From Onthophagus taurus (Eukaryota; Arthropoda; Insecta; Coleoptera; Scarabaeidae), in the NCBI RefSeq assembly GCF_036711975.1, contig NC_091971.1:19103501-19167500 (forward strand): DNA of 64,000 nt, written 5' to 3'. Below the pieces are notes generated by a model. That model had not been told where the DNA came from and did no database searches. It saw nothing but the letters and a program-made list of their open reading frames with translations. Positions 47,640 through 59,100 of the stretch are shown here, piece after piece. The translations under genes were made by a program, and so were the position numbers. How positions within the stretch are numbered: position 1 is the stretch's first letter; every line of letters begins with the position of its first letter.

Positions 47640-49265
47640 TACACTATTTTTAGGGTTTCTATTTCTATTTTTTCTATTTTCTATTTTCCACTTGTTGGTC
47701 CATGGTTCTGCCTCTACCAAAGACAACGAATGTTGATCACCTCAAAGACCTTCGTCCAATTAGCATTTTACCGATATTGGCAAAAATTACAGAAAGAGTA
47801 ATCGAATCTCAATTAAAGGACTATGTTACGGAATACAACCTTTTACCGCCTACACAGTCAGGTTTTAGAAAGCATTATGGCTGCAATACAGCTCTATCGA
47901 ATATTGTGAACGTTGTCATACGAAGCACAGACCAAGGATAATTGACTTTGATGTGTCTCTTAGATTATTCAAAGGCTTTTAATGCTATCAATGACTTGAT
48001 GTATGCCGAATGCAGAATGCAGTGCGTGAAGGTGAATGGTCGCGTTTCATCGTTTCTTTCGACAACGTCCGGTGTTCCTCAGGGTTCAATTTTGGGTCCA
48101 CTGCTATACTCACTTTACACATCGCATTTTAACAGATACATAAAAAGTTGTAATCATCATTTCTACGCGGATGACACCCAGTTATATATATCTTTTCTGC
48201 CATCGGATGTCGATGATGCTTGCTTAGGTCTGACTTCGGATATAGAGGCTTTGGAGCTGGTTTCTAGGCGTCACTGCCTTTGTCTTAATGCAGCTAAAAC
48301 AGAGCTGATTTTGTTTGGGCCAAGAAAGGTGATAAGTGACAATTCTGTTCGGGATCGGGTCAAGATAGTTGTCAACAATCAAGTATTGCCGCTGAAAGAT
48401 TATGTGAAAAACTTGGGTGTCTTATTGGACGAAAATTTGAGCTTTAATAAACACATCAATAAGTGCACTGCTTCCGCGTATGCTGCTCTTAAGCTGATTT
48501 ATGGCGGTCGGTCGTTCCTCAATCGTAGAACAAGGGTGCTTTTGTGCGAGGCCTTGGTGTTAGCGCATTTTAATTATTGTGATACACTGTATGATCCGTG
48601 TATTTCGTATAGTAATACGAAAAAAATTCAGAAAATTCAAAATTCTTGCTTGCGCTTGATATTTGGGTTACGGGGGCGTCAGCATGTTTCGCACAAATTA
48701 AAGGATTTGAGTTGGCTCAACATGAAAAATAGGCGCATACTTCATTCGGCGGTTTTGTTCTTTAATATAATTACTTTGAAGAAACCTCCATACTTGTTCA
48801 ATAAAATAAAATTTCATACCGATGTTCATACCTTGAATATTCGATTCAAGGGCACTCTTACCCCGCCGATACATCATCACCAGCTATTTAAGAAATGCTT
48901 TTCATACCAAATAACACATATTCTTAATGATTTGCCATCAACTATAAAATGTAGCACTTCTTCAAGGTTGTTTCGTCACAGAATGAAGGGCCGCTTGTCT
49001 CAAATTCAGAATGCATTGTAAGGCGACAGGGATCGGGCAGTTTACGCTTCGTAATTAATTATGATTTCGCCATCTTATTTCTTTTCGTTTTTCTTTTCTT
49101 ATTCTCTCTTGTATATTTAGAATTAGTTTTATTAGGTTTGAGTGGAAGAGCAGGTGCTGTTACGGCTGCACCTGAACTCCGCCTAATTTGTCCTGGCTTA
49201 ATTTATAATAATTTTATGTATATATACATCTAATGGGACAAATAAAGTCATATTATTATTATTAT
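47640..49265 (+). pseudogene. LINE reverse transcriptase with YADD motif, CR1/L2-like, almost open
   Basis: 47702-47940 holds RT motifs 1-2 (LRPISILPILAKITERVIE, SGFRKHYGCNTALS). An in-frame stop at 47939-47941 and an apparent internal deletion follow [11 protein letters not shown]. 47942-49021 is open: [43 protein letters not shown] and a long thumb with [14 protein letters not shown] and [14 protein letters not shown] 3' UTR ends in AATAAAGTCATATTATTATT at about 49263. 5' truncated: no endonuclease. Confidence 0.85.
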
Positions 49266-49275
49266 TATTTATTAT
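49248..49275 (+). repeat. (ATT)n tail of the LINE
   Basis: A run of TATTATTATT follows AATAAAGTCA. Short 3' microsatellite tails are usual for several LINE clades. The run marks the insertion's 3' end. Confidence 0.75.
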
Positions 49276-49660
49276 ACAGCTTCACATTTCACTGCAAAAT
49301 GTTATTTTCAAAAATTTCTACGTTATCTTAATGTTATCACCTTAACAGTATTATGATAAAATTAAAACTAAGAATGTTGTTGTAAACTTTCTTGCCTCAT
49401 TAAAATTTTCTTAGAACCGGTTTCGACATATACATATTTGTTGAAAAACAAACAAATTGTTTAAGAATTAAAAGTTAAGAGGACCTAAAATTGGAAATTA
49501 CTTCGTCATTGATATATGGATACAGAAAAATCTACATAAAAAGTAGAGTTGTGAATATGGATGATGAAAAAATAAGATACGGACAAAATATATGTATACA
49601 AACTCAGACTACACATCAATGCACGATCGCAAACCAAAGTACATCACAGATTGTTTTAAT
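49276..49660. other. Unassigned AT-rich spacer
   Basis: Nothing recognised apart from weak similarity of 49370-49460 (TTCTTGCCTCATTAAAATTTTC, CATATTTGTTGAAA) to 45525-45580 near the TIL gene (TTCTTACTGCATTTATATTTTC, CATATTTGTTGAAA), suggesting a small duplicated flank. Confidence 0.35.
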
Positions 49661-50650
49661 GTACAACATATTAAGTAATGCACAGATCCTCTCTGTCTCT
49701 CAATCTCTCAACTACCTGCCTTTTAAAACCCGACATATTTAATTGTCGAGCTACCGTAAGATTTATAGATATGGTATGTGAAAGACCGCTAAAACAATGA
49801 TGTTCTATACTTAGGTGGTATGATTGTAAGTCAAAACATGGTTGGATATCTTCCGTCATTTGACTTAAATGCAATTTTGTCATAGAGGTATCGTGGGGTC
49901 CGTGACGTGACGACTTTATGAAACAGTAATAAAGTAAGCAGTTCGCGTCTAGAACTCATTTTCAACCAGTTCGCATACTTCAGCCTCTGCGATACTCGAT
50001 CATACTTCCTGACACCATAGATGTTACGGGGAAAGCAATTTTGTATTTTCTGTATACTACAAGACATGTCCATGTCGACCGCAACATGGCAAATTGATGC
50101 CATATCATAATCACATAATTGTTTTTTGATATTATATGACAGTTATGCTCTATGAGGATATAGCTTTCTTACATAGAAATATGCTTTCTTTATATAATCA
50201 TTAATCTGTCCATGGTATCTAAAGCTATTATCAAGTAACGCCAGAACCAACAATAACTTCTTGCGATACCCGATCACCAACTGCGTTTGTGTTCTACCTG
50301 TTAAATAGTTATCTATTACTGCCACAGCACCTCGACCCAGTCCCAATAACCCCATTATGCGACAAAGTAATGTATGATCAATGGTGTCGAATGCTTTAGA
50401 GAAGTCCAAAGAGTACTACCGCTGTTAGCATACCCTTATCAGCTGCACCCAAAACATCATCAGTGAGTCTTAGCATAGATGTAATGCAATTATGATCTGC
50501 ACGAAAACTGGATTGCTGAACTGGTAACAAGCTGTTCTGTTCAATATAAGGGATTAATTGATTTTTCATGATTTTTTCTAAGATCTTAAACGTAGTTGGC
50601 TAAATACTGATCGGACGCAAGTCCCTATAACCAACTGGATTCAGGAAAAA
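49661..50650 (-). pseudogene. LINE reverse transcriptase fragment
   Basis: Minus-strand pieces: YRDLRPISIQPTTFKILEKI, QSSFRADHNCITSML, then VLFGLL-type remnants, MDFSKAFDTIDHTLLCRIMG (motif A Asp), a jump over the palm to DNSFRYHGQINDYIKKAYF, and the tail FPRNIYGVRKYDRVSQRLKY. The YADD region is deleted. The end is near 49670. Confidence 0.75.
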
Positions 50651-51390
50651 TATTTTCAACCAAACAAGAATTCAATATGTGTCAAATACGGCAATATAGT
50701 GGGGAAATACATCCGAAGCATATTAATGCCAACCGAGCCAGTTCGAAGAAACCAACGTGATTGCAGTTATAAGGCAAGGCGATATTCTTAGCCTATGGTT
50801 GTTTAATGTTATAATAGATACGATAATTGAAAATGTAAACGAGGTCAACGGTGAATACAAAATGGATAACCGACTTCTATGAATCCTATGTTATGCAGAC
50901 GATACCATGCTAACATCAAAGAACGAGGACAACCTACAACGCGTTCTGTATAGATTTACAAGAAAAGCCGAAAAATTTAATATGAAAATAGCGCGCGAGA
51001 AGGAATATTGGAATATATGTATAGGAATATCGAGCAACTGATGGATGAAGTGAAGAATCAGGCAAATAAGGCAACGAGAATATTAGATTGTCTAACAAAT
51101 ACATAGGTGTAGATAGCAAAGTCCAAATATCCCAAACCTGTGTTCGACATGTACTAATTTATGCGGCCGTGTCTAGAGCCGAAACATTCCACGCAAAAGC
51201 CTAAAGAAGGACTACTGAACTGAGAACCTTAAGAAGTAGGCAACCTTGAAATGGCAAATCGGACAAATCGCAAATGAGAAAAAACAAAAAATCCAGGAAC
51301 CAAGTGTCCACAAGTGATGGAATTGGTTTGGTGATCACAAGAAGGAATGGGACAGAATAGACCGGACTATATAGGTCCTATAACAAGAAG
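50651..51390 (+). pseudogene. RTE-like LINE fragment
   Basis: Plus-strand pieces in several frames: IRQGDILS-like, NVNEVNGEYKMDNRLL, CYADDTMLTSKNEDNLQRVL (catalytic box near 50893), then YRNIEQLMDEVKNQANKATR, IRPVLIYA-like remnants, and a tail. Stops and indels are frequent. It abuts the opposite-strand LINE fragment on its left. Confidence 0.65.
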
Positions 51391-51483
51391 AAAACTTTGA
51401 ATTTGCTCATCAAAATTTTATTTTATTTTTATACATATAACAAATTTATACATATTTATAACATCTTTTAATAATTACTAATT

Positions 51484-51990
51484 TTAAACCTTACATTCTC
51501 TTTCCAAAATACATTCATTACTGTATTTGGAAGCTAAAACGTAGCCATCTTTACAGAAGCAACCAGGAGCACAAACAGCTGCACAAATAACGAAATCGTC
51601 TTGACCGCAATATTTAGGGCAGGAACTACCGCAAATTCTATATTCTTTATTGAGTCCGCAAGTGGGCATTGCGGAGCATCTTCCCTTAAGAATACATTTA
51701 TTCGAATCGACAGCTTCAAGGACGAAACCCTTCTGGCAAAAACAATCTTGTACGCATTCTAAGGTACAGAATATTTTACTTGGATCCCAATTACAATATT
51801 CGGGGCAACTTGTACCACAACTATTATAAACTTGATGACGCGGACATATTTTTGCACCGCAAGCAATTGAAACTATTAACAAATTGCAAGTTAAATTTTA
51901 ATAAATTCTTACAAAATATATATTTATTAAGTATATATTAAATTTATATTTACCAACAAATAAAACAAATAAAATGGTGAGTTTAGCCAT
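51484..51990 (-). CDS. Secreted two-TIL-domain protein, probable serine protease inhibitor
   Basis: Two exons: 51990-51954 and 51872-51484, 141 residues. MAKLTILFVLFV plus VSIA forms the signal peptide. TIL domain 1 (about residues 21-72) has the pattern ICPRHQVYNSCGTSCPEYCN ... CFCQKGFVL ... CILKGRC. Domain 2 (about 73-140) has TCGLNKEYRICGSSCPKYCG ... CAAVCAPGCFCKDGYVL ... CILEREC. Each has ten Cys. The intron position and phase are identical to the single-domain paralogue at 45015-45367. A TATA-like element lies about 75 nt upstream. Likely haemolymph, cuticle or secretory inhibitor; target unknown. Confidence 0.88.
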
Positions 51991-52030
51991 ATCTTGTCTT
52001 TTTTTCTGTATTGGAAGCTTTAACTGCTGA

Positions 52031-52070
52031 GATACTTTAAGTGGAAATGCACAAACTTCATGTATTTATA
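52031..52070 (-). promoter_or_regulatory. Putative core promoter of the two-TIL gene
   Basis: On the minus strand, TATAAATA occupies 52070-52063. About 25-35 nt downstream comes ACTTAAAGTATCTCAGCAGTT. The latter block is also found 5' of the other TIL gene (about 45415-45440) as ACTTAAAGTATTTCAACAGTT, so it is probably shared leader or initiator sequence. Confidence 0.55.
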
Positions 52071-52339
52071 TGAATATTCTTATCTCACAACAAAACAAGA
52101 ATTATTTACAAATAATTCATATGCAAATACAGACTGTTTAAGATCATAACATGAAAGCGGGCGTAAATTTTTGAAAAATTTACTTTAATTTATAGCCATT
52201 TACAACGTGTGTTGTTAGAATAAATAAATAGATTTTAATTACTATGCAGCAAAATATAAACTAAAAATATTTGTTTTTCTTTTTTGTTTTATCTGAACTT
52301 GCTTCATTCTCCTCGTATTATTCAAAAATATAGCTGGTA

Positions 52340-52960
52340 AGATTAGAGGAGGAGATTAAGATGGGGGGATGTTACCGGATGGACAGGCAGGTTTTAAGAA
52401 GGGTAGAGAGGCGATTGATAATATCTGGTCATATAATAATAATAATATGATCTTAAAATATCTGATGGATAGAGAGTTGGATAAGAAAGGAGGGAAGTTT
52501 TATGCCCTATTCATAGATTTGAAGGCGGCATTCGATAAGGTGGTTAGAGAGAAGTTGTGAGAGGAGATGGATAGGAGGGGGTTCACGGAGCAGCTGAGGA
52601 AGAGGATGAAATGGATATACAGGGAAACGACGGCTCGAGTAGGAAAACGATAAGCGAAGCGTTTTGGATAACGGGAAGTCTGAAACAGGGGTGCCCACTG
52701 AGCCCCAGTCTTTTTGCCTTGTATACCGCGGATTTGGAAAGCAGACTGAAGAAGGGGCAAATGAGAGGAGTGGTGGTGCGAAAGGTTCACATGGTGGCGT
52801 TCGCGAATGACACGATGGTTGTGGCGAAGGAAGCGGTGGAAATGAATTATGGTTATGGTTATGGTTATGTGGCATGGTCACTTGGAGATGTATTTGGAGA
52901 AGACAAAGATGATGAAATTCTGCAAGGGGGGAAAGATGCAGGGGGAATTAAGTAACAGGG
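52340..52960 (+). pseudogene. LINE reverse transcriptase fragment (R4/Dong-like)
   Basis: MLPDGQAGFKKGREAIDNIW, KFYALFIDLKAAFDKVVREKL (motif A), a stop, then a frame change to SLKQGCPLSPSLFALYTADL and VHMVAFANDTMVV, where the catalytic ADD appears as AND, a mutated active site. A short GGTTAT run is at 52848-52868. The nucleotide composition is distinctly GC-richer than its surroundings. Confidence 0.7.
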
Positions 52961-53029
52961 ATATGACTTAATTAAATATTTCATCATCTTAACTATCTAT
53001 TTTTCGTGGAATTTTTTAAATTTCCCTGT

Positions 53030-53560
53030 AAGTGTCTGCATCCATAATTCATTTTGTTTTCGTATTCCTTCCTGTTCATCACCACGGTGACATTACCTTT
53101 CTCTGCAGACAAGACGACTATGTCAGTTCTTTCTCTTATACTATCTAAAGGTTTTCTTTTTACGAAACGATTTTTAACACTCTATCGATGTTTTGATGGA
53201 TATATTCAACTGTTTTCGCTTGCCAATAGCTATCACTACCATCTTTCTCCTTTAACAGTGTTTGACGTCTTAATAACTCGCATTTCTTGATTTGTGTATT
53301 TCAGATCTTCTGGTATTTTCGTTCTGCCTTCTCCAAGGTTATCCCATCCATTTTGTCGTAGTTTTGCCTAGATCTAGGGAATTTTAAAGTGTGGTCGAAA
53401 TAGTTGCTTGCCAAGCAGTTGTAGGTTCTTGAAAGACTTGTGTTTTCTTTCACGTAGTAGCACTCCTTTCGCGTACTGTGCAGGTTTTGTTCAAAACTTT
53501 ACGGGTTCCTGAGTCGATGTGATGCTTCATTTTAAGAAATGTTGGCATCACATTCTTCTC
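53030..53560 (-). pseudogene. Penelope-like element N-terminal fragment
   Basis: Near 53130-53050 the minus strand reads ERTDIVVLSAEKGNVTVVMN followed by RKEYENKM, the conserved I-V-..ADKGN-VVM motif ahead of the Penelope RT. Upstream (53560-53470) reads EKNVMPTFLKMKHHI, like the N-terminal helix region of the same family. No RT palm remains. It abuts hAT 3. Confidence 0.55.
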
Positions 53561-53570
53561 TCTGTATAAC

Positions 53571-55695
53571 TAGTGATGGAACAGATAGTGATTTTGCGAA
53601 AAGCCGGATACCGTATATTCGGCATCCCCTTCGGCCGGATATCTGGTTATCCGACATATCTATCCGGCCATTATGGTTATAATTTCTGATGCATTTCTGA
53701 AGTGATACCATATATTGCCACATTATTGCGATATTTGAATAAAAATGAGATTAATAACAAAACTGATACGATATGTCAACTTATTTGGAACATAGAAAAT
53801 TTTATTAAAACTTCAAATATTGTTTTCTCAAAAACTGAAAGTTATTTTTCAAAACGTGTTGGTTCATTGGAAAGAGGACACTTTTATTAACACTTTGGGA
53901 AATTTTTATACTCATAATGCAAGAACTGGATTTTATACGAATTTTTAAAAATAAACCCGCGAAAAATGCAAAATTTGAAAAAATTGTCGATCATTTCAAG
54001 AATTTATTTCTCAAGAATGGAAGGTGATTTTTCAAAATGGCTTGTTGCATTAAAAAGAGGACACTTTAATTAATAATTGGTGATATTTCCACAAGGATCC
54101 TTCAAGTAATAAATTTTATAGAGAATTTTGAAAATTATCGATGAAAATTGCAACATCGGTAATTTTATCCAAACTACAAATATTGTTTTCTCAAAAACTA
54201 AACGTTATTTTTCAAAACGTGTTGGTTCATTGGAAAAAGGACACTCTTATTAACACTTTGGGAAATTTTTGTACTCATATTCCAAGAACTGGATTTTATA
54301 CGAATTTTTAAAACTTAATCGGCGAAAATTGTAACATTCGAAAAAATTGTCGATCATTTCAAAAATTTATTTCTCAAGAACTGAAAGTGATTTTTCAAAA
54401 CGGCTTGTTGCATTAAAAAGAGAATACTTTAATTAATAATTGGTGATATTTCCACAAGGATCCTTCAAGAAATGAATTTTATGGCAAATTTTGAAAGTTA
54501 TCGATGAAAATTGCAACATCAAAAATTTTATTAAAACTTCAAATATTGTTTTCTCAAAAACTAAAAGTTTTTTTTCAAAACGCGTTGGTTCATTGGAAAG
54601 AGGACGCTTTTATTAACACTTTGGGAAACTTTCATACTCATATTCCAAGAACTGGATTTTATACGAATTTTTAAAACTTAATCGGCGAAAATTGCAAAAC
54701 TCAAAAAAATTGTCGATCATTTCAAAATTTTTTTCTCTAGAACTGAAAGTGATTTTTCAAAACAGCTTTTTGCATTAAAAAGAGGACACTTTAATTAATA
54801 ATTGGTGATATTTCCACAAGGATCCTTCAAGAAATAAATTTTATAGAAAATTTTGAAAATTATCGATGAAAATTGCAGCATCGAAAATTTTATCAAAACT
54901 TCAATCTCAAAAACTAAAAGTAATTTTTCACAACATGTTGGTTCATTGGAAAGAGCACACTCTTATTAACAATTTCCGAAATTTTTATACTCATATTCCA
55001 AGAACTGGATTTTATACGAATTTTTAAAACTTAATCGGCGAAAATTGTAAAATTCGAAAAAATTGTTGATCATTTCAAAAATTTATTTCACAAAAACTAA
55101 AAGCGATTTTTCAAAACGGCTTGTTGCATTAAAAAGAGAATACTTTAATTAGTAATTGGTGATATTTCCTCAAGGATCCTTCAAGAAATGAATTTTATAG
55201 CAAATTTTGAAAGTTATCGATGAAAATTGTAACATCGAACATTTTATCAAAACATCAAATATTGTATTCTCAAAAACTAAAAGCAATTTTTCAAAATGGG
55301 TTGGTTCATTGGAAAGCAGACACTTTTATTAACACTTTGGGAAATTTTCATACTCATATTCCAAGAACTGGATTTTATACGGATTTTTTAAACTTAATCG
55401 GCGAAAATTGCAAAATTCGAAAAAATTGTCGATCATTTCAAAAATTTATTTCTCAAGAAAGGAAAGCGATTTTTCAAAACGGCTTCTTGCATTAAAAAGA
55501 GGATGCTTTAATTAATAATCGAAAGCAATAACACCGACAGTTCTGTTAGTACTGAATGTGATGATGAATTACAAGCGAAGAGAAGAAAAATAGATGAAAC
55601 TGCAACAAGAGATTTTATATATCGTATTGGGATTGTTACAATGACGTTGTTAATGATAAACCTGATATAAATTTGTATTCAATGAAAAAAGTCCT
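53571..55695 (+). mobile_element. hAT element 3, right end missing, five repeat units
   Basis: The left end TAGTGATGGAACAGATA and the CCGGATA cluster match hAT 1. Inside, the anchor TTTTATACGA recurs at 53931, 54294, 54657, 55010 and 55373, spacing 363, 363, 353 and 363 bp. The last repeat is followed by the same GAATGTGATGATGAATTACAAGCG region as in hAT 1. After about 55695 the similarity stops and no right TIR is found, so the copy is truncated. Confidence 0.85.
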
Positions 55696-55699
55696 GTTG

Positions 55700-56425
55700 G
55701 ATAATTTTATTCAAAATCCGTTGATTGAAATCTTCTGCAATGAAAGTATTTAGCAGTAAGTAGCAAAGTAAGTTGCCAAGTCTGTTAATCTGTTCAATTA
55801 TGGAGAGATTTGGTTATCATTATTACCATTTTGTTTACTCGTCCTGGTTTTTACGTTGAACCTTGAAATTGGATATTTATTATAAGCATAAAACACAAAA
55901 ACTTATAATCCCGATATAAACTCATTCAAATATGAAATTGAAACCGTTCAAAAAACCACATAATTTAACGTGACTGTAATTCAAGAAAACTTCAAGTCTC
56001 TATTAAAAATTACTTATACAAAATTATAGTTTTAATTTGTGATTATTTGTTAAAATCAATTTTGTTTTATAAACATTAGCTAAATTATTTTAATCATAAT
56101 AAAAGTAAAATTGTGTTATAAAATGAGTTACGTTATGGAGTAAATTTATGGGTAAAAGGTACTTTGGTGTCCACCGCTTGTAGGTAGAGATAAAAAGCAC
56201 TATAAATAAATAAAATCGATACCGGCACGGTACTATATTTGCTGGGCTTCTCATATTATCGGCACAAATATGCGTGTAAAACAATTAAATTAGCTAAATA
56301 AGATTACAACGGATCGTTGTTGCAATGGCATAACGAATTCCTTCTCAGTCTATCCAAGGAACTGTACAGATACAGACAAAATCACATTTTGTAAATTTTT
56401 AAAAGTATTTTGGAACTTTTTGAGT
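55700..56425. promoter_or_regulatory. Upstream flank of the Gbeta76C-like gene
   Basis: AT-rich spacer with no TE ends seen. The promoter and 5' UTR should lie here; the stretch 56300-56425 is less AT-rich and probably leader. No definite TATA box can be assigned. Confidence 0.35.
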
Positions 56426-57177
56426 ATGCCGCCGAAAAACGATCCGGAACTAATCGAACTACGAAAAGAACTCGAAGAACTCTACGCAAAATTAAAGGTG
56501 AATTACAAACTTTCCTTTTACGCTTTCATTGTCTTTTTTTTTTTGTTTTCCGTGTTTTATCAATTCGATTCGGTTTTACTAAGTTTATTACGTAAAAGTT
56601 TTCGCTTTCTAGTTTTAGGTTTCATTCAAACTTTTAGTTTTTTTTTAATTTGAAATACTCTTTTTAGGATGATCAAAAAAAAGTGGCCGATGTCAATTTA
56701 GAAAGCGCTTGCGAGGCATCTCCAGATATTCCAAAACCGAAATTAATCAGTCGAAAAGTAATGAAAGGGCACATAAATAAAGTTAATGCCGTACATTATA
56801 GCGGCGACAATAGACATTGTGTAACCGGCTCTTTGGACGGGAAATTAATCATTTGGGATACTTATACCGGAAATAAAGTTCAAATTATTCCACTTAGATC
56901 GGCTTGGGTGATGAGTGTTGCTTTTGCAAAAAGTGGAAATTTTGTTGGTATGAAGATAAAATAAAAAAATTTAATAAATCAAATAAATTTGTACTAATTT
57001 GTTGTTTTTAGCTTGTGGTGGTATGGATAATATGTGTACGGTTTATGATGTAAATAATCGAGATGCAAATGGTGTGGCTAAAATGATTAGAGAATTAGCT
57101 GGATACGATGGTTTTTTGAGTTGTTGTAGATTTATCGATGATAAAACAGTAATTACAGGTTCGGGAGATATGAAAAT
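56426..57177 (+). CDS. Gbeta76C: G-protein beta subunit, eye type (first three exons; gene continues past the window)
   Basis: Exons 56426-56497, 56668-56947 and 57012-57177, phases 0, 1 and 2, encode about 172 of ~345 residues. Start: MPPKNDPELIELRKELEELY, a coiled coil that pairs with Ggamma. Then WD-repeat blades: GHINKVNAVHY ... GSLDGKLIIWD, IPLRSAWVMSVAF, ACGGMDNMCTVYDVNNRDAN and GFLSCCRFIDD, ending GSGDMK plus AT of a split codon. YDVNNRDANGVAKM points to the visual Gbeta of insects (Gbe) rather than the general Gbeta1. It would act with Galpha-q in phototransduction. Donor GTAAAT at 57178 opens an intron longer than 6.8 kb; no further exon was found up to 64000. Confidence 0.92.
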
Positions 57178-57198
57178 GTAAATAATAAAATTAAATAT

Positions 57199-57261
57199 GG
57201 TAAAATCTCGATATAACGGACCTCGTTAGAACGGACTTCGGATATAACGAACAAAATAAGA
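57199..57261. repeat. Truncated pogo/Tigger-like terminal sequence
   Basis: AAATCTCGATATAACGGACC then TTAGAACGGACTTCGGATAT resembles the ends of pogo-superfamily transposons, with repeated ATAACGGAC words. It breaks off where the CTAG-rich element starts. Only one end is present. Confidence 0.45.
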
Positions 57262-57308
57262 CGCATGGCTAAACCCGAAACTTAGTTCTAGGTCTAGTGT
57301 TAGTTCTA

Positions 57309-59100
57309 TACCTTTTCAAGCACAAATTGGCACTAATCAGAATCAAAATGACATTAGTCAAAATCATATTGGCAATGTCAATTTCAAATTGGCATTAGTC
57401 AATATCAAATTGGCAATAAACAATATCATATTGGCATAAATCAACAAATTTAGCACTAATCAAAAGCAAATCGGCATTAAACAAAATCAAAATGACATTA
57501 ATCCATATCATATTGGCACTTATGAATTTTAAATTGACATGGAAATAAAATTATATATCAGCATTAAATAAAATGAAATGGGCAAAAACATTTTATTGAC
57601 TTACAAACACAGTAGATAACAATTATGTTACTTAAGAAAGTAGGTAACGTTATGTTTTAAATAACACTCTTAAAAATTTATATTTTGCATATTCAATGCA
57701 GAAGGGATAAATCGTTGGATGTGGGCAATAAACATTGCGCAATTGGCAACAGTAATCTTGTCCATATTATTATGAACGGTGTTCTCTAATTTCTGCATTC
57801 GATATTCTGTTTGAGTCAGATGATCCCGGTCAGCACCAGCCAAGATGTTATTTAGCTGTACAGCCATATCTGCTTTTACTCCTGCTTTTAATGCAGACCA
57901 CGCTTGTTCAATAGGATTAAACATAGGGCTGTACGGACTTAGTCGTAAAAGTGTGTGGTGTTCAAATTCGTTTTCTGCAAAAACCTCTTCAATAGTAAAG
58001 TGGCATGGAGCATTATCAATAACTAATGCAACTCCAGTTTGGTAAAGGCCTTGCGCTCTTCTAGGGCATTGCCTCACAAATTCATTTGCTTCCGGCTTCT
58101 TGAAAGAGCCCCGACGTAGTTCGGAATGAATTAGCCCCATGTTTCCAATGCATCCTATTAGGTGAATATTCGACCCTCTGCAACCTGCAGACACTGTTGT
58201 GCAGCGAGTCCCTTTTTTTGAACGACCCTGAGTCCGCGATATGAACAAATTAAAGTTTGTCTCGTCAATGTATATGATAGGTATATTTTGTGCTTGAAGA
58301 TCCAATAAATTTTCTACATAAATACTCCTGCTTGTTTTCGTTTGAATACTATTCGCGTTCTATGGTTTTCTACGAGAAGTCTTCAATGTAAACATCAATC
58401 CATTGAGATGCTGTCGAACGCATTCGTTGGAGACGTTGAGTGCAAAATCTTCACGGATTTTTGCACTCAGTCCTTTAAGAGTAATTTTAGGATTTTTTGC
58501 GACTGAACGTACCATGAATTGACGGTGCTCATCAGTTATTTTAGCTCTACGTTTACCTCCTCGCTGCTTTTCCGGTTGTTCTTGATTGTTAACCCATCGA
58601 TACGCGGTTCTTTTTGGCACCTGTGGTACGTTTGCAAGATTACGCCAGTCACCATTGGGATTATACAAAGCGCAAATCTGTGTCCTCAGATTTGTAGCAG
58701 CATTTTTCTTTAAATAAGGCATCTCGTGTGAATATAATAGTTGAAATCTCGCAATAAATTACCATAAACTTGACAATAACCGATTAGTTAACAATTGTTT
58801 GACACCGATTTATACATTTATTTTTCATGCCATCTTGATATTGTTTGGTGCCAATATGATATGGACTAATGTCATTTTGATTTTGTTTAATGCCAATTTG
58901 CTTTTGATTAGTGCTAAATTTGTTGATTAATGCCAATATGATATTGTTTATTGCCAATTTGATATTGACTAATGCCATTTTAATTTTGATTATTGTCAAT
59001 TTGATTTTGACTAATTCCAATTTGAAATTGACATTGCCAATTTGATTTTGACTAATGTCATTTTGATTCTGATTAGTGCCAATTTGAGCTTGAAAAGGTA
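57309..59100 (-). mobile_element. Tc1/mariner-superfamily (IS630-like) transposon with long TIRs
   Basis: Inverted repeats start TACCTTTTCAAGC at both ends, with TA on either side (57307-57308 and 59101-59102). The TIRs run about 235-290 bp and consist of ~20-nt degenerate units such as AATCAAATTGGCATTAGTC; the right arm has about 40 bp more of them. A single transposase gene (57670-58722) lies between them. Total 1792 bp. Structurally almost intact. Confidence 0.9.
57670..58722 (-). pseudogene. IS630-like transposase with one in-frame TAG
   Basis: From ATG 58722 there are 351 codons in one frame, broken only by TAG at 58362-58360 (after SRRKP). N-terminal helix-turn-helix: VPKRTAYRWVNNQ and ITLKGLSAKI. 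DDE domain: YIDETNFNLF (first Asp), ALVIDNAPCH (second Asp) and MFNPIEQAWSALK (Glu). I count 35 residues between the second Asp and the Glu (DD35E). No other stop or frameshift was seen, so a one-base change or readthrough separates it from a full-length reading frame. Confidence 0.88.

Noticed and set aside
52507..52881. Pro/His-rich minus-strand frames
   Set aside because: Antisense to a readable LINE reverse transcriptase.
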